A stretch of 64,000 nucleotides of DNA from Synergistaceae bacterium (GCA_017540085.1 JAFYBQ010000030.1:62001-126000), one strand, 5' to 3'; counted from the first letter of the stretch, positions 17,901 through 25,952 are shown. Notes: generated by a model not told the origin, from the sequence alone. Numbers and translations are program-made.

Positions 17901-17944
17901 ATAACAACTCTGAAACGCTTTATGCTTTCTCTTGCTATGTCCAT
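14912..17944 (-). CDS. RND-family efflux transporter, inner-membrane pump
   Basis: A 1010-residue protein of the AcrB/CusA superfamily. It has twelve predicted membrane segments in the usual two halves, each with a large periplasmic loop. The first half holds the proton-relay segment GSLVDNGIVVAEGM (about 395-410), with one Asp and Asn in place of the paired Asp-Asp of AcrB, and GGTFISVLAFAPVGL. N-terminal IKRFRVVIFLCLM and SRSTPGMAIIYVDI are typical. These trimers export drugs, detergents or metabolites across the envelope using proton flow. The partner adaptor gene is directly upstream with a 3-base gap; no TolC-type channel gene is in the window. GGAGG precedes ATG 17944. Substrate unknown. 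Confidence 0.93.
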   Translation of the reverse strand: MDIARESIKRFRVVIFLCLMTLIGGVMAYSEIGKLEDPSFTIKTAVVSAVYPGASAYEVEQEVTSRLEDAIQAMGEIKHIRSRSTPGMAIIYVDIKDEYTSNELPQVWDKLRQKVNDAQIYMPSGATVIINNDFGEVYGQYYALIGDGYTMKELYDYADFLKKNIVLVPEVASVKILGEQTEAIYIEFSASRMSALGISPLLVFAALTQQNMLSSTGNITLGDRYIRISPTSGILDVDDIDDLVIGGSGGNLTRLSEIATVRRDYAVPQSFRLKFNDRPALAIGISTVAGGNVVNMGRAVSARLRELEAFRPVGIELEPIYLQSEQVTKSIGDFIINLLESLAIVVGVLLVFMGLRSGLIIGLVLLITVAGTFVIMNYCGITLQIVSLAALIIALGSLVDNGIVVAEGMLVGSQRGMSIDDAASDSVEGSKWAMLGGTFISVLAFAPVGLSKMQAGEFLRSLFQVVLISMMLSWVMALVAAPVLGKALLKPSKQEGDPYGGFLFRAYRALLEGCLRHRVLTLGIVAGMFAVSMYIFTTMDTSFFPDAETVYFNIDLWSQEGTSIEAQESRTQKLADYIASQPEVKNVSQFIGGGGLRFMLTYSPPEGNTAFSQLMVEMKDAKDTRQILLKTQAYINDRMPEMSGHCRLFARGSGMSEKIGVRFYGNDPEILRGLAENARRIMENDPASQFTRLDWREKVEVIRPVIMKDQMQSLGLGRPLINMAVQTATTGFTVGAFRDGDKSLPIYAAFIPEERNNIDLLSSLLVWSPTANRAVPLGTVFAKLETSFEDGIIIRRDRSRMITAMSEVKLGQNADAMIARITPAIEAIKLPLGYSLEWGGEHELSDESIAGMAVAFPAAVLIMFVIMIFLFNGFRQTVIIFLSLPLILIGMVMGLWLAGMDVSFMAIVGLLSLVGMLAKNSIVLLDQVSADFAAGRDKYEAIVEDGISRLRPVAMSALTTVLGMLPLVWDVMFGSMAVTIMAGLTVSTILTLLFIPVLTAVAYNVPCPDE

Positions 17945-17947
17945 GCG

Positions 17948-19096
17948 CTAATCCTCCGTGAGCCTGACTTTTTGCCCTTCATGCAGGAAATATACCCCTG
18001 CCGTAACAATCACATCGCCGCCGCTGAGTGTATCGCCGTCAATCTCGACATATCCGCCGTCATGGATCTGCCCGACATTAACGGGGACTCTTGAGACCTG
18101 CCCGACAGCGTACCGCCATACGTAATTATTCCCGCCCTCATTGCGTATTGCCGTGAGAGGGACAGAGAATTTCCCCTCCTCCGATGATTTGTCCGGCGCG
18201 AAATCTACAGCGACAGTTACGGACATTCCCGGAAGGATTCGTATTGAGTCCTGATGAGGCATAACGGCTGTAACGGGGTAAGTATTTGCGGCTGTGGCCT
18301 GCGTTGCGATTTCCTTTATGGACAGCGGGAAGACTTTTCCGGGTATCGCGTCGAATCTTGCGTTGAGCGTGAAATCCTGCGCGTGTGATTTGAGGTCCTG
18401 AATGCTGTGTACTTTCGGAATCGGGGCGGTTAGAACGTCATTGTCGGGAATGTTGAAGACTATCTCAAGCGATGACAAGTCCTGCAGCGTGAAAATAGTC
18501 TGCTTTGCTGTAACGTCCTGAAAATTCTCGACAGTCCGCGAGGCTATAACGCCGTCAAAGGGTGCGCGAAGCTCTGTGTCGCGGAGGGAGTCGCGGGCGG
18601 CTTTGAGGTTAGCCTGGGCTGAGTCGACTGCGGATTTTGCCACGTCAACATGAGTCTTGTAGGATTCATACTGCGCCCGTGCTATGACTTTCTGCCGGTA
18701 GAGATTCTCGTAGCGTCTGAAATCGGCCTCTGCGTTCTTGTGCTGTGCCTGAGCCTGTGAAAGTGCGCTCTGAGCCTGAGAGATTCTCGTGTTGAAGTCG
18801 CGGGGGTCAAGCGTTGCGAGGAGAGTCCCGCGCTTTACGCTGGCTCCGTTCTCGACGTTGATACGGCTTAATGTGCCTGAGACTCTGAACGAGAGATCCG
18901 CCCGCCTGCTTCCCTGTACTGTGCCGAAATACCTGCGTGTGAATGAGTCATGGCCGCCCGTGAGTGTTACTGTCCGCACCGGCCTGACAATTTCGGGCTG
19001 TGGTTCGGGCGTTTGGGATTGCCGGAACTCGCTTAGGCCGTAACATATTCCGGCGGTTATCGCGACTCCGAATATGATTTTGATGATTATCTTCAT
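17948..19096 (-). CDS. RND efflux periplasmic adaptor (membrane fusion protein)
   Basis: A 382-residue HlyD/AcrA-type adaptor. One N-terminal membrane anchor (about 4-22) is followed by the first beta-barrel and lipoyl half (GSRRADLSFRVSGTLSRINVENGASV), a helical hairpin (about 95-165, Ala/Gln/Lys-rich, with SQAQSALSQAQAQHKNAEAD), the second lipoyl half (LRAPFDGVIASR-like) and a C-terminal barrel. It links the inner-membrane pump to an outer-membrane channel. No lipobox is seen, so it is probably anchored by its N-terminal helix. It is the first gene of the two-gene efflux operon; GGGAG precedes ATG 19096. Confidence 0.92.
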   Translation of the reverse strand: MKIIIKIIFGVAITAGICYGLSEFRQSQTPEPQPEIVRPVRTVTLTGGHDSFTRRYFGTVQGSRRADLSFRVSGTLSRINVENGASVKRGTLLATLDPRDFNTRISQAQSALSQAQAQHKNAEADFRRYENLYRQKVIARAQYESYKTHVDVAKSAVDSAQANLKAARDSLRDTELRAPFDGVIASRTVENFQDVTAKQTIFTLQDLSSLEIVFNIPDNDVLTAPIPKVHSIQDLKSHAQDFTLNARFDAIPGKVFPLSIKEIATQATAANTYPVTAVMPHQDSIRILPGMSVTVAVDFAPDKSSEEGKFSVPLTAIRNEGGNNYVWRYAVGQVSRVPVNVGQIHDGGYVEIDGDTLSGGDVIVTAGVYFLHEGQKVRLTED

Positions 19097-19133
19097 TGAA
19101 TCGACTCCCTGTGAAAGTTTTGTGAATGCTAAT

Positions 19134-19139
19134 ATTATA
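19134..19139 (-). promoter_or_regulatory. -10 box of a likely RND-operon promoter
   Basis: TATAAT on the minus strand, 37 bases before the adaptor start, with no clear -35 hexamer. No TetR or MerR regulator gene is adjacent. Confidence 0.35.
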
Positions 19140-19143
19140 GGTC

Positions 19144-19178
19144 AAAAAAATTCCCCCCCTCACATAATAGCAGGGGGG
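19144..19178 (-). terminator. Rho-independent terminator after the YafQ-like toxin
   Basis: On the minus strand CCCCCC (19178-19173) pairs with GGGGGGG (19159-19153) across a 13-base loop, followed by AATTTTTTT. It lies eight bases past the toxin's restored stop codon at 19186. Confidence 0.8.
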
Positions 19179-19185
19179 ATTGTGA

Positions 19186-19484
19186 TTATATTCCGAAAAT
19201 GTCAGAGTGAGTCCCGGTACGGGTCAGGGCGAGGATTAGGTTGTTCCAGTCAATTCGGTAAACAAAATCCAGTTAGGAGTTATGTGGCATTCTCTCATCC
19301 CCTCAAAATTTCCGTGCAGGGGGTTATCTTCATAGCGCGGAGGAAGTGTATCGCCTGAAGCAAGAATGTCAATAACTTCTTCCAGCTTGCTGTCATCTTT
19401 TCCCCGGCTCAGTACCGTTTTCAGCTCGCGCCTATACCGCTTGGACGTGCGTACAGTGTATTTTCTTTTCTTCATCATCTTCAC
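19186..19484 (-). pseudogene. YafQ/RelE-type toxin gene with a frameshift near the C-terminus
   Basis: The open frame from 19484 (or the third ATG at 19475) gives a YafQ-like mRNA endonuclease: KYTVRTSKRYRRELKTVL, LPPRYEDNPLHGNFEGMRECHITPNW. After this tryptophan the frame runs into an unrelated ELTGTT end. Shifting frame at the four-T run (19264-19267) instead continues VYRIDWNNLILALTRTGTHS and then DIFGI to a stop at 19186, the standard YafQ ending with its catalytic-region His. A one-base loss in the T run explains this. The gene is either dead or expressed by slippage. The antitoxin gene overlaps its start by about 50 bases. Confidence 0.75.
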
Positions 19485-19701
19485 AGCTCAATGCGTCCTG
19501 CACCATTTCAGCAAAACTTTCATATGGCCCTAAAAGGTTATCCATGTCCATAGCCTCAATTAAATCGCGCTTTGTTTTCTCGTTGAACTCTAAAAGATTC
19601 TCAAGGTAAATTAATGCTTCCGTCAATTTCTCTTCAGGAATGTAATCAACAGTCAGCTTTATCTCATCGCGCAGTTCTTCAACCGTCTCAAGTCCGGGCA
19701 T
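19432..19701 (-). CDS. RelB/DinJ-like antitoxin
   Basis: An 89-residue acidic protein directly upstream of, and overlapping, the YafQ-like toxin. It has helical segments such as TVDYIPEEKLTEALIYLENL and the toxin-neutralising-type end YESFAEMVQDALSCEDDEEK. RelB/DinJ antitoxins bind and block RelE/YafQ toxins and repress their own operon. The N-terminal half is less like a ribbon-helix-helix domain than in DinJ, so the subfamily is uncertain. Since the toxin carries a frameshift, the antitoxin may now be a relic. Minus-strand order antitoxin-toxin and a shared terminator support the pairing. Confidence 0.6.
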   Translation of the reverse strand: MPGLETVEELRDEIKLTVDYIPEEKLTEALIYLENLLEFNEKTKRDLIEAMDMDNLLGPYESFAEMVQDALSCEDDEEKKIHCTHVQAV

Positions 19702-19716
19702 AATTATTCACCTCTC

Positions 19717-19750
19717 CAAAAATTTCCCCCCTCACAAAACGCAAGGGGGG
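19717..19750 (-). terminator. Rho-independent terminator after glgB
   Basis: Minus-strand CCCCCC (19750-19745) and GGGGGG (19731-19726) form a stem across a 13-base loop, followed by AAATTTTTGG. It lies 17 bases past the glgB stop and has the same form as the terminator at 19144-19178. Confidence 0.75.
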
Positions 19751-19766
19751 ACGCAATATTTCTCCG

Positions 19767-21701
19767 TTATTCCTGCTCCGGCTTTGTCGTGAAGTGGAAC
19801 ATCACAATTCCCAGCGGGGGCAGTGTCAGCGGCATTGAGTAGGGCATATTCTCCCACTCTTTCATTTCGGCCTCCATTCCTCCGCAGTTGCCGAGTCCTG
19901 AACCGCCGTATTTCGTTGCGTCGCTGTTGAGTATCTCGCGCCAGAATCCCGCACGGGGGACTCCTACCCTGTAGCCGAATCTCGGAACGGGCGTAAAGTT
20001 TGCCGCGCAGAGTATGTACTCGTCATCGCTTTTTCCCTTCCTCAGCCACACAATGACACTCTGCTGCCAGTCAGAACAGTCAACCCACCTGAAGCCCTCC
20101 GGCGAAAAGTCAAGCTCATAAAGCGGGGGATATTTCTTGTACGCCGCATTGAGATCCTTCACCCAGTCTTGAATCCCGCGGAAGTCTTCCTTCTGCAACA
20201 GCTGCCATTCACACGCCGAGTCGTGATTCCATTCGAGACCCTGCGCGAACTCACTGCCCATAAACAGCAGCTTTTTCCCCGGATGACCCCACATGTAGCC
20301 GTAAAGGAGTCGCAGGTTCGCTCTCTTCTGCCACCAGTCGCCGGACATCTTGTTGATGAGGGAGCCTTTGCCGTGAACGACCTCATCATGTGAAAGCGGG
20401 AGCATGAAGTTTTCGCTGAACGCGTACCATATCGAGAACGTGAGCTGATTCTGATGCCACGAACGATAGACAGGCTCAAGGCTCATATAGTCTAGCGTGT
20501 CATGCATCCATCCCATATTCCACTTCATGCCGAAACCGAGTCCGCCGAGGAATACAGGACGGGTTACCATAGGCCAGTCAGTAGACTCTTCCGCGATCGT
20601 CTGAATGTTCCCGAAACGCCCGAAAAGCTCGCTGTTCATGTCGCGCAGGAGTGAAATTGCCTCAAGATTCTCCCGGCCTCCGTAGATGTTCGGTATCCAT
20701 TCGCCATTTTTGCGGGAATAATCAAGATACAGCATTGAGGCTACCGCGTCGATCCTGAGTCCGTCTGCGTGGTACTGGTCAATCCAAAACGCCGCCGATG
20801 AGATGAGATAGCTCCGCACCTCGTTGCGCCCGTAGTTGAAGATGTAGCTGCCCCAGTCGGGATGATAGCCCTTGCGGGGGTCTTCATGCTCGTACAGTGC
20901 TGTGCCGTCATAGCGTGCGAGGCCGAAATCGTCAGTCGGGAAATGGCTCGGAACAAAGTCGAGGATTACCGCAATATTCTTCTTGTGGAGCGAGTCAATA
21001 AGGTACATCAGATCTTCCGGCGTTCCGTAGCGGGATGTCGGCGCGAAATATCCCAGTGTCTGATAGCCCCATGACCCGTAGAAAGGATGCTCCATTAACG
21101 GCAGGAACTCTACCGCGTTGAAGCCCATCTCCTCACAGTATGCGGGAAGCTCATCGGCCATCTCACGATACGAGAGGGAAAGCCCGTCATCCCAGTGCCT
21201 GCGCCATGATCCCATGTGAACCTCGTAAACGCTGAGGGGCGCGGACAAGTTCATTTTTTCCCCGCGGTGTGCGAGCCATTCGGAGTCGCCCCATTCGTAT
21301 TCGGGCCAGTGAGTTATTGATGACGTTCTCGGCGGAAGCTCAAACGCACGGCAGAACGGATCCATTTTCTCTTTGATTTCTCCGTGAGAGTTCTTTATGC
21401 AGAATTTGTACAGCTCCCATTTCTGCAAGCCCGGTACGAACCCTTCCCATATTCCGGAGCCGTCCCAGCGTGCTGCAAGAGGATGGGACTCCGTGTTCCA
21501 TCCGTTGAAGTTGCCCACTACGCTGACTGCCTGCGCGTTAGGCGCCCACACACTGAACGCGACTCCCTCGGCGTTGTCGGAAGGGTCTGTGAATTTCTGC
21601 GCTCCCATCTTTTCGTACAGATGGTAATGCGTTCCCTGCTTGAACAGGAATATGTCATAGTCGGTGATGGGTGATACACCGTGCCTTATGTTTTCTGCCA
21701 T
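19767..21701 (-). CDS. glgB: 1,4-alpha-glucan branching enzyme
   Basis: A 644-residue GH13 enzyme that makes alpha-1,6 branches in glycogen. It has an N-terminal CBM48 domain (VAFSVWAPNAQAVSVVGNFN), the catalytic barrel with DFVPSHFP, DGLRIDAVASMLYLD (nucleophile Asp), IAEESTDWP (acid/base Glu) and LPLSHDEVVHGK, and a C-terminal beta domain. The length fits the short GlgB class without the extra N-terminal module. AAGGAGG precedes ATG 21701. No other glycogen genes are adjacent and it appears to be transcribed alone, with its own terminator. Confidence 0.97.
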   Translation of the reverse strand: MAENIRHGVSPITDYDIFLFKQGTHYHLYEKMGAQKFTDPSDNAEGVAFSVWAPNAQAVSVVGNFNGWNTESHPLAARWDGSGIWEGFVPGLQKWELYKFCIKNSHGEIKEKMDPFCRAFELPPRTSSITHWPEYEWGDSEWLAHRGEKMNLSAPLSVYEVHMGSWRRHWDDGLSLSYREMADELPAYCEEMGFNAVEFLPLMEHPFYGSWGYQTLGYFAPTSRYGTPEDLMYLIDSLHKKNIAVILDFVPSHFPTDDFGLARYDGTALYEHEDPRKGYHPDWGSYIFNYGRNEVRSYLISSAAFWIDQYHADGLRIDAVASMLYLDYSRKNGEWIPNIYGGRENLEAISLLRDMNSELFGRFGNIQTIAEESTDWPMVTRPVFLGGLGFGMKWNMGWMHDTLDYMSLEPVYRSWHQNQLTFSIWYAFSENFMLPLSHDEVVHGKGSLINKMSGDWWQKRANLRLLYGYMWGHPGKKLLFMGSEFAQGLEWNHDSACEWQLLQKEDFRGIQDWVKDLNAAYKKYPPLYELDFSPEGFRWVDCSDWQQSVIVWLRKGKSDDEYILCAANFTPVPRFGYRVGVPRAGFWREILNSDATKYGGSGLGNCGGMEAEMKEWENMPYSMPLTLPPLGIVMFHFTTKPEQE

Positions 21702-21873
21702 GAAGGTATTACCTCCTTATTTTGTTTTGGGTTATTGTGATTTTTCTGCGTGAGTAAATTTTATGTGATAAGTGCGCTTAATTCAATTTCGGGAGCTGTA
21801 AATATTTCACGTTTTCATGTTAATCATCAGCGGAAGACTCTGAATTGTATCTGACATGAAGATTTCCCCGCGC

Positions 21874-21902
21874 TTGTGGCGCAAAAAATATTCTGTTATA
21901 TT
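21874..21902 (+). promoter_or_regulatory. Likely promoter of the metallo-beta-lactamase-fold gene
   Basis: TTGTGG (21874-21879), a 17-base spacer and TATATT (21897-21902). Transcription from here would begin near 21909, which supports translation from ATG 21955 rather than an upstream ATG at 21856. Confidence 0.5.
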
Positions 21903-21954
21903 TATCTGCATTCCGCGAAAACAGGCGAATATTTACACGGAAGAAGGCGGCACT

Positions 21955-22782
21955 ATGTTTCTTACTTTCGGCGAAAAGATTGCCCATTGGATGAAGAATC
22001 CCCGGCTGCTTTATCACAGGCCGTTCCATGTGATAGAGAATGTGTACTATGTCGGAAATGACTGGGTTTCGTCATACCTCATCGACACAAAAGAAGGGCT
22101 GCTCCTCATCAACGCCACAATGAACGAGACCGTAAGCATGTTGATTGACAGTATAAAGGCTCTCGGCTTTGACCCGGCGAATATCCGCAAACTTCTCATC
22201 ACTCACGGGCATTACGACAAATGCGGAGGCGCGAAAGCAATTCACGACATAAGCGGCTGTGAAATATGGCTCGGACAGCATGACGCATTTTTCTTCACAG
22301 ACAGAAGGGACATGATTATGTTCGAGGATCACGTTCCCGATTTCCCAATCACAAACTACTACGACTACAGCGGCGCAATAGATCTCGGCGGCGTTCACAT
22401 AAAGCCCGTACACTGTCCCGGCCACACTCCCGGAACAACCTCACTATTCTTTGACGTTAATCACAAAGGGAAGAGTCTCACATGCGCCCATCACGGCGGA
22501 ATAGGCTCTACATTCCTTGCGCGTGATAATCTCTCGAAAGTCGGAATCCCTCTGTCAGTCCGCGATATTTACCTCGAAAGCATCGACAAGGTCAGAAATA
22601 TGAAGGCTGATATTGTCCTGCCGAACTACCCGGGAATATTCATCGGCCATGACTTTTGGCGGATCGCTGATTCTGATGACGGAAGCGGGGATGGCTTCAT
22701 TGATTCTGAGGCGTGGGGGAGAATGCTTGACGCGAAAAAGCAGGAAATCCTCAACCTTATGCTTCAGGAAGAAGAATTGTAG
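21955..22782 (+). CDS. Metallo-beta-lactamase-fold hydrolase (B3-like) with a Lys in the metal motif
   Basis: A 275-residue cytoplasmic MBL-fold protein; no signal peptide. The layout matches the subclass B3-like branch: ENVYYVGNDWVSSYLIDT, then THGHYDKCGGAKAI, CPGHTPGTTSLFF and YPGIFIGHDFW. Metal ligands H84, H86, D88, H157 and H232 are present, but the position normally His after the Asp (B3 numbering 121) is K89. Secreted B3 lactamases have a signal peptide, so this is more likely a housekeeping hydrolase on an unknown ester, lactone or amide. AAGGCGG precedes ATG 21955. A perfect nine-pair terminator follows. Confidence 0.85.
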   Translation: MFLTFGEKIAHWMKNPRLLYHRPFHVIENVYYVGNDWVSSYLIDTKEGLLLINATMNETVSMLIDSIKALGFDPANIRKLLITHGHYDKCGGAKAIHDISGCEIWLGQHDAFFFTDRRDMIMFEDHVPDFPITNYYDYSGAIDLGGVHIKPVHCPGHTPGTTSLFFDVNHKGKSLTCAHHGGIGSTFLARDNLSKVGIPLSVRDIYLESIDKVRNMKADIVLPNYPGIFIGHDFWRIADSDDGSGDGFIDSEAWGRMLDAKKQEILNLMLQEEEL

Positions 22783-22792
22783 TCCCGCAGAA

Positions 22793-22832
22793 AATCCCGG
22801 AGACTCTCCGCGAATCTTCCGGGATTCTCTTT
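22793..22832. terminator. Bidirectional Rho-independent terminator
   Basis: AATCCCGGA (22793-22801) pairs perfectly with TCCGGGATT (22818-22826). A T-rich run follows on the plus strand (CTCTTTCT) and a TTTTC run on the minus strand. It separates the convergent MBL-fold and tctA genes. Confidence 0.75.
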
Positions 22833-22841
22833 CTGAGACGG

Positions 22842-24344
22842 TTAATTTTCCCCGCGGCGTTTGGCCTGCCAGTGCTTGTAGCCCTCTGTCTGAGTCACAA
22901 AAAGCACAACGAGAAGCACAAACAGCGCGATCGATATATAGCTCGTGAATATGCTGCCTAACATGCCCATCACTGAGCCGCCCTGAAGCATTACTCCACG
23001 CCGGTAATTTTCCTCGCACAGACGAGTCAGAATCACTCCCAGTACTATCGGTGCTATCGGATAATTGAACCGCTTGAGGAAGTATCCTATTATCCCGAAT
23101 CCGAACATCCACAGAATATCATACACGCTGTTGCGGATTGCGTATGCTCCGATTACCGAGAGTATTAATATCGTGGGCATTAGGATTCCTTTCGGGACTT
23201 CAACAATTTTCGTGAACGCCTTAATCCCCGTCAGCCCGAAAACTAACAGGAAGAATGACGCTACAAGCAGACTCGCCACAATCAGCCAGAATAAATCGGG
23301 AGTCTGTGAGATGAGATTCGGACCGGGGCGCAATCCGTGTATCGTTAGTGCGCTGATTAGCACCGCCGTAACAGCGTCGCCGGGAATGCCAAGAGTCAGC
23401 ATTGGGATAAACGCTCCTCCTATGGCGGCATTGTTCGCGGATTCGGGTGCTATTATTCCTTCTACAGCTCCTTTTCCGAACGGGGCAGAGGGCTTCTTGA
23501 CGCTCCTTTTTGCCTGATCGTAGCTCAGTAACGCGGCAATATCTCCGCCCGCACCCGGCAATGCTCCCACTAACACGCCGATTATTGATGACTTTATTGT
23601 GAGCCATAAATATTTTGCTGACTCAGCCCATGACGGCAAAATTTTGTCGACTCTCTGCTTTACGGGAGTTGCTTTCATGTCGGTGATTTGACTCAGTGCC
23701 TCAGACGCTCCGAAAAGTCCTATCATCGCCACAACGTAATCAACGCCCGAATTAAGGTACACGATTCCGAATGTGAATCGCTTGATCGCTGTCTGTCCGT
23801 CAACACCGACACAGCCCAAGAATATCCCTATGCACCCCGCAATGAGTCCGAACCTCACAGAACGCCCCGACAATGAGCCGACCATCATTAAGCCCATAAG
23901 CGATAACATAAGGTAGTCGATTGAGTGAAAGTTACGGGCTATGCCTGCAACAAGAGGAGCGCACGTAGCAAGCGCAAGAACACCCAATAGAGTCCCGATG
24001 ACTGATTGAGACGTAGCGAGTCCCATAGCTTCACCCGCCCGGCCTTTCTTGGCCAGCGCGTAACCGTCAAGAGCAGTTGCAACCGCAGCAGGTGCGCCGG
24101 GAATGTTCAGCAGTATCGCAGAACGTGAGCCGCCGAAAACTGACCCGACATAAACGCCTACCATCACCGCTAGTGCCATATGCTGTTCCCAGCCGAACGT
24201 GAACGACACAAGGAGCGATACCGCCATTGTTCCCGACAGCCCCGGAATCGCACCGACATATACCCCCGCGCATGTTCCCGCCGCGACAAGGGCAATCAGC
24301 CACGGTTCGCGAATCATTACGGCCATGTGTGATAATGCTTCCAT
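22842..24344 (-). CDS. tctA: Tripartite tricarboxylate transporter, large membrane subunit (TctA family)
   Basis: A 500-residue protein with about twelve membrane segments and the TctA signature GAIPGLSGTMAVSLL near residue 35 and its inverted partner GALPGAGGDIAALLSYDQAKR near residue 262. Later GGAFIPMLTLGIPGDAVTAVL is also characteristic. With TctB and the periplasmic TctC it imports carboxylates such as citrate, tartrate or related compounds, driven by ion gradients. GGAGG precedes ATG 24344, 15 bases past the tctB stop. It is the last gene of the tctC-tctB-tctA operon. Confidence 0.95.
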   Translation of the reverse strand: MEALSHMAVMIREPWLIALVAAGTCAGVYVGAIPGLSGTMAVSLLVSFTFGWEQHMALAVMVGVYVGSVFGGSRSAILLNIPGAPAAVATALDGYALAKKGRAGEAMGLATSQSVIGTLLGVLALATCAPLVAGIARNFHSIDYLMLSLMGLMMVGSLSGRSVRFGLIAGCIGIFLGCVGVDGQTAIKRFTFGIVYLNSGVDYVVAMIGLFGASEALSQITDMKATPVKQRVDKILPSWAESAKYLWLTIKSSIIGVLVGALPGAGGDIAALLSYDQAKRSVKKPSAPFGKGAVEGIIAPESANNAAIGGAFIPMLTLGIPGDAVTAVLISALTIHGLRPGPNLISQTPDLFWLIVASLLVASFFLLVFGLTGIKAFTKIVEVPKGILMPTILILSVIGAYAIRNSVYDILWMFGFGIIGYFLKRFNYPIAPIVLGVILTRLCEENYRRGVMLQGGSVMGMLGSIFTSYISIALFVLLVVLFVTQTEGYKHWQAKRRGEN

Positions 24345-24359
24345 GATTCAATCCTCCTT

Positions 24360-24926
24360 CTACGGAAATACGACGCTGAATAACATTCTGAAGACTACGA
24401 CAATAAACGCCATTACGATTCCCGTCCACAGAATATTTTTCACGTAATCTTTCCGCGTAAGGTAGCACATTGAGACGTAGAGGAACGCAGGAGTCGCAAT
24501 GTAGAAACTTACTCCCTCAACGAGTGCTACACAGTACGCAACAATAAGCGCAAGCATTATTACGATATTCAGCGGGAGGGCGTATGCGATTGCCTTTGTG
24601 ATTTTCTCCCACGTGCTTTTGACTTTCGACAGGGGGGTCGACAGCTTGAAGTTCTCGATGACCGTCCACAATGACATAATCACCCACAGCGTAGACACGA
24701 ACACAGGAACAGCCGCAGCGGACGCTATCCGGGGGCCTCGCCTCAATGATATACTGAACCACAAATCAACCGACAATTTCAGCGCAATCACTCCGAAAAC
24801 AAGAACGATGAACGAGAAAACTTTTTCCCCGGCCTCTAGTGAATGCTCCTTAACGACAATCATGTCATCAGTGTCGACTTCAAGCGCAGGATTCAAATCG
24901 GGATATTCTTTCTCAGTGTCAGCCAT
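24360..24926 (-). CDS. tctB: Tripartite tricarboxylate transporter, small membrane subunit (TctB family)
   Basis: A 188-residue protein with four membrane segments, the normal TctB topology (EKVFSFIVLVFGVIALKLSV; LVSTLWVIMSLW-like; LPLNIVIMLALIVAYCVAL; DYVKNILWTGIVMAFIVVV). It forms the membrane complex with TctA. The N-terminal tail is acidic and cytoplasmic. I chose ATG 24926 because AGAGGTG stands nine bases upstream; the GTG at 24938 lies inside that site. A terminator-like hairpin separates it from tctC, so tctBA may be made at a lower level than the binding protein. Confidence 0.85.
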   Translation of the reverse strand: MADTEKEYPDLNPALEVDTDDMIVVKEHSLEAGEKVFSFIVLVFGVIALKLSVDLWFSISLRRGPRIASAAAVPVFVSTLWVIMSLWTVIENFKLSTPLSKVKSTWEKITKAIAYALPLNIVIMLALIVAYCVALVEGVSFYIATPAFLYVSMCYLTRKDYVKNILWTGIVMAFIVVVFRMLFSVVFP

Positions 24927-24945
24927 TGAAATTTTCACCTCTTCA

Positions 24946-24980
24946 CAAAAAATTAATCCCCCCGAAATGACTCAGGGGGC
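24946..24980 (-). terminator. Intercistronic hairpin between tctC and tctB
   Basis: Minus-strand CCCCC (24979-24975) pairs with GGGGG (24962-24958), followed by ATTAATTTTTTG. Placed inside the operon, it probably acts as a partial terminator giving more TctC than TctBA. Confidence 0.7.
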
Positions 24981-24995
24981 AGATTTTGACACAGC

Positions 24996-25952
24996 TTAGT
25001 CGAACGCGCCGGATTTTTTCAGGGCATTGATTGTGTTTTCGCGCCACGAGGAAATATATTTTGCGGCCTCTTCTCCGCTGTAGCCCAAGAAATTAATGTT
25101 GAAGTTAGCCAAGACTTTCTGATAGCTTTCCTGCGGCCCTGCCTTTGTGAACGCCTCCGACAATTTCGCGGTGATTGCCGGGTCTGTTCCCTTCTTCACG
25201 AAAACGCCGTAGAAAGGCCCCCAGGGGAGATATTTGGCGAAATCGGGATATTCAGCCGTTACCAGCGGTATGTCGGGCATGACGGGTACGGGCTTTGGCG
25301 ACAACATGCAGAGGAACTTGAGATCCCCGGCTTTCCAGTCCTCGACTCCTGACTGTACTTTGCAGACCGTGAAATCACATTCCCCGTTCATGACGGCCGT
25401 TTTTGCGCTTGCGTCGCTGTCATAGGGAATCTGGTTGAACATTGCGCCGGTTATGTCAGTGATGAACGCTCCGACCTCCCAGGGGAGTCCGCCTGTGCCT
25501 GTCGTGGAAATTTTGAGCGTCCACGGAGCTTTTTTCGCGGCCTCGATGATTTCGGTGAAGGATTTGTACGGGGAATTTTTGCCGACAACGATTCCGACAA
25601 CCTCATCGCCGATCAAGTAAACGCAGTCGAAATTGTTGTACGTAAGCTCGGAGATTTCGAGAACGTCATAGAGCGCGGGGTTCTCTGCTCCCATCAAGAG
25701 CGTGTAGCCGTCAGCGGGTGCGTCAAAAACATACTGAGTTGCGATTGAGCCAGTTGCCCCGGTCATGTTCTGGATGATGATGGATTTTCCGAGATACTGT
25801 TCTGCGATTGCTGACAGCGGACGGACAAGCGAGTCAGTTCCTCCGCCTGCGCCCCATTGAACAACGCCCGTAACATTCTGCGCGGGATAGTCTGCGGCGA
25901 ATGAAGGTAAAGCGAAACAAAGCACGAGGAGTAACGCAAAAATTTTTCTCAT
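24996..25952 (-). CDS. tctC: Tripartite tricarboxylate transporter, periplasmic binding protein (TctC/Bug family)
   Basis: A 318-residue exported binding protein. Residues 1-19 are a signal peptide (MRKIFALLLVLCFALPSFA). The mature part shows the Bug fold: VTGVVQWGAGGGTDSLVRPL, NMTGATGSIATQYVFDAPADGYTLL and a second lobe with IPYDSDASAKTAVMNGECDFTV. The Asp usually contacting carboxylates in many Bug proteins sits in GTDSL. Substrate cannot be predicted. GGAGG precedes ATG 25952, with a promoter about 55 bases upstream. Operon with tctB and tctA. Confidence 0.93.
   Translation of the reverse strand: MRKIFALLLVLCFALPSFAADYPAQNVTGVVQWGAGGGTDSLVRPLSAIAEQYLGKSIIIQNMTGATGSIATQYVFDAPADGYTLLMGAENPALYDVLEISELTYNNFDCVYLIGDEVVGIVVGKNSPYKSFTEIIEAAKKAPWTLKISTTGTGGLPWEVGAFITDITGAMFNQIPYDSDASAKTAVMNGECDFTVCKVQSGVEDWKAGDLKFLCMLSPKPVPVMPDIPLVTAEYPDFAKYLPWGPFYGVFVKKGTDPAITAKLSEAFTKAGPQESYQKVLANFNINFLGYSGEEAAKYISSWRENTINALKKSGAFD

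Noticed and set aside
14912-19701. RND operon plus toxin-antitoxin remnants as a mobile element
   Set aside because: No transposase, integrase, terminal repeats or target-site duplication is visible; kept only as a weak hint of transfer.
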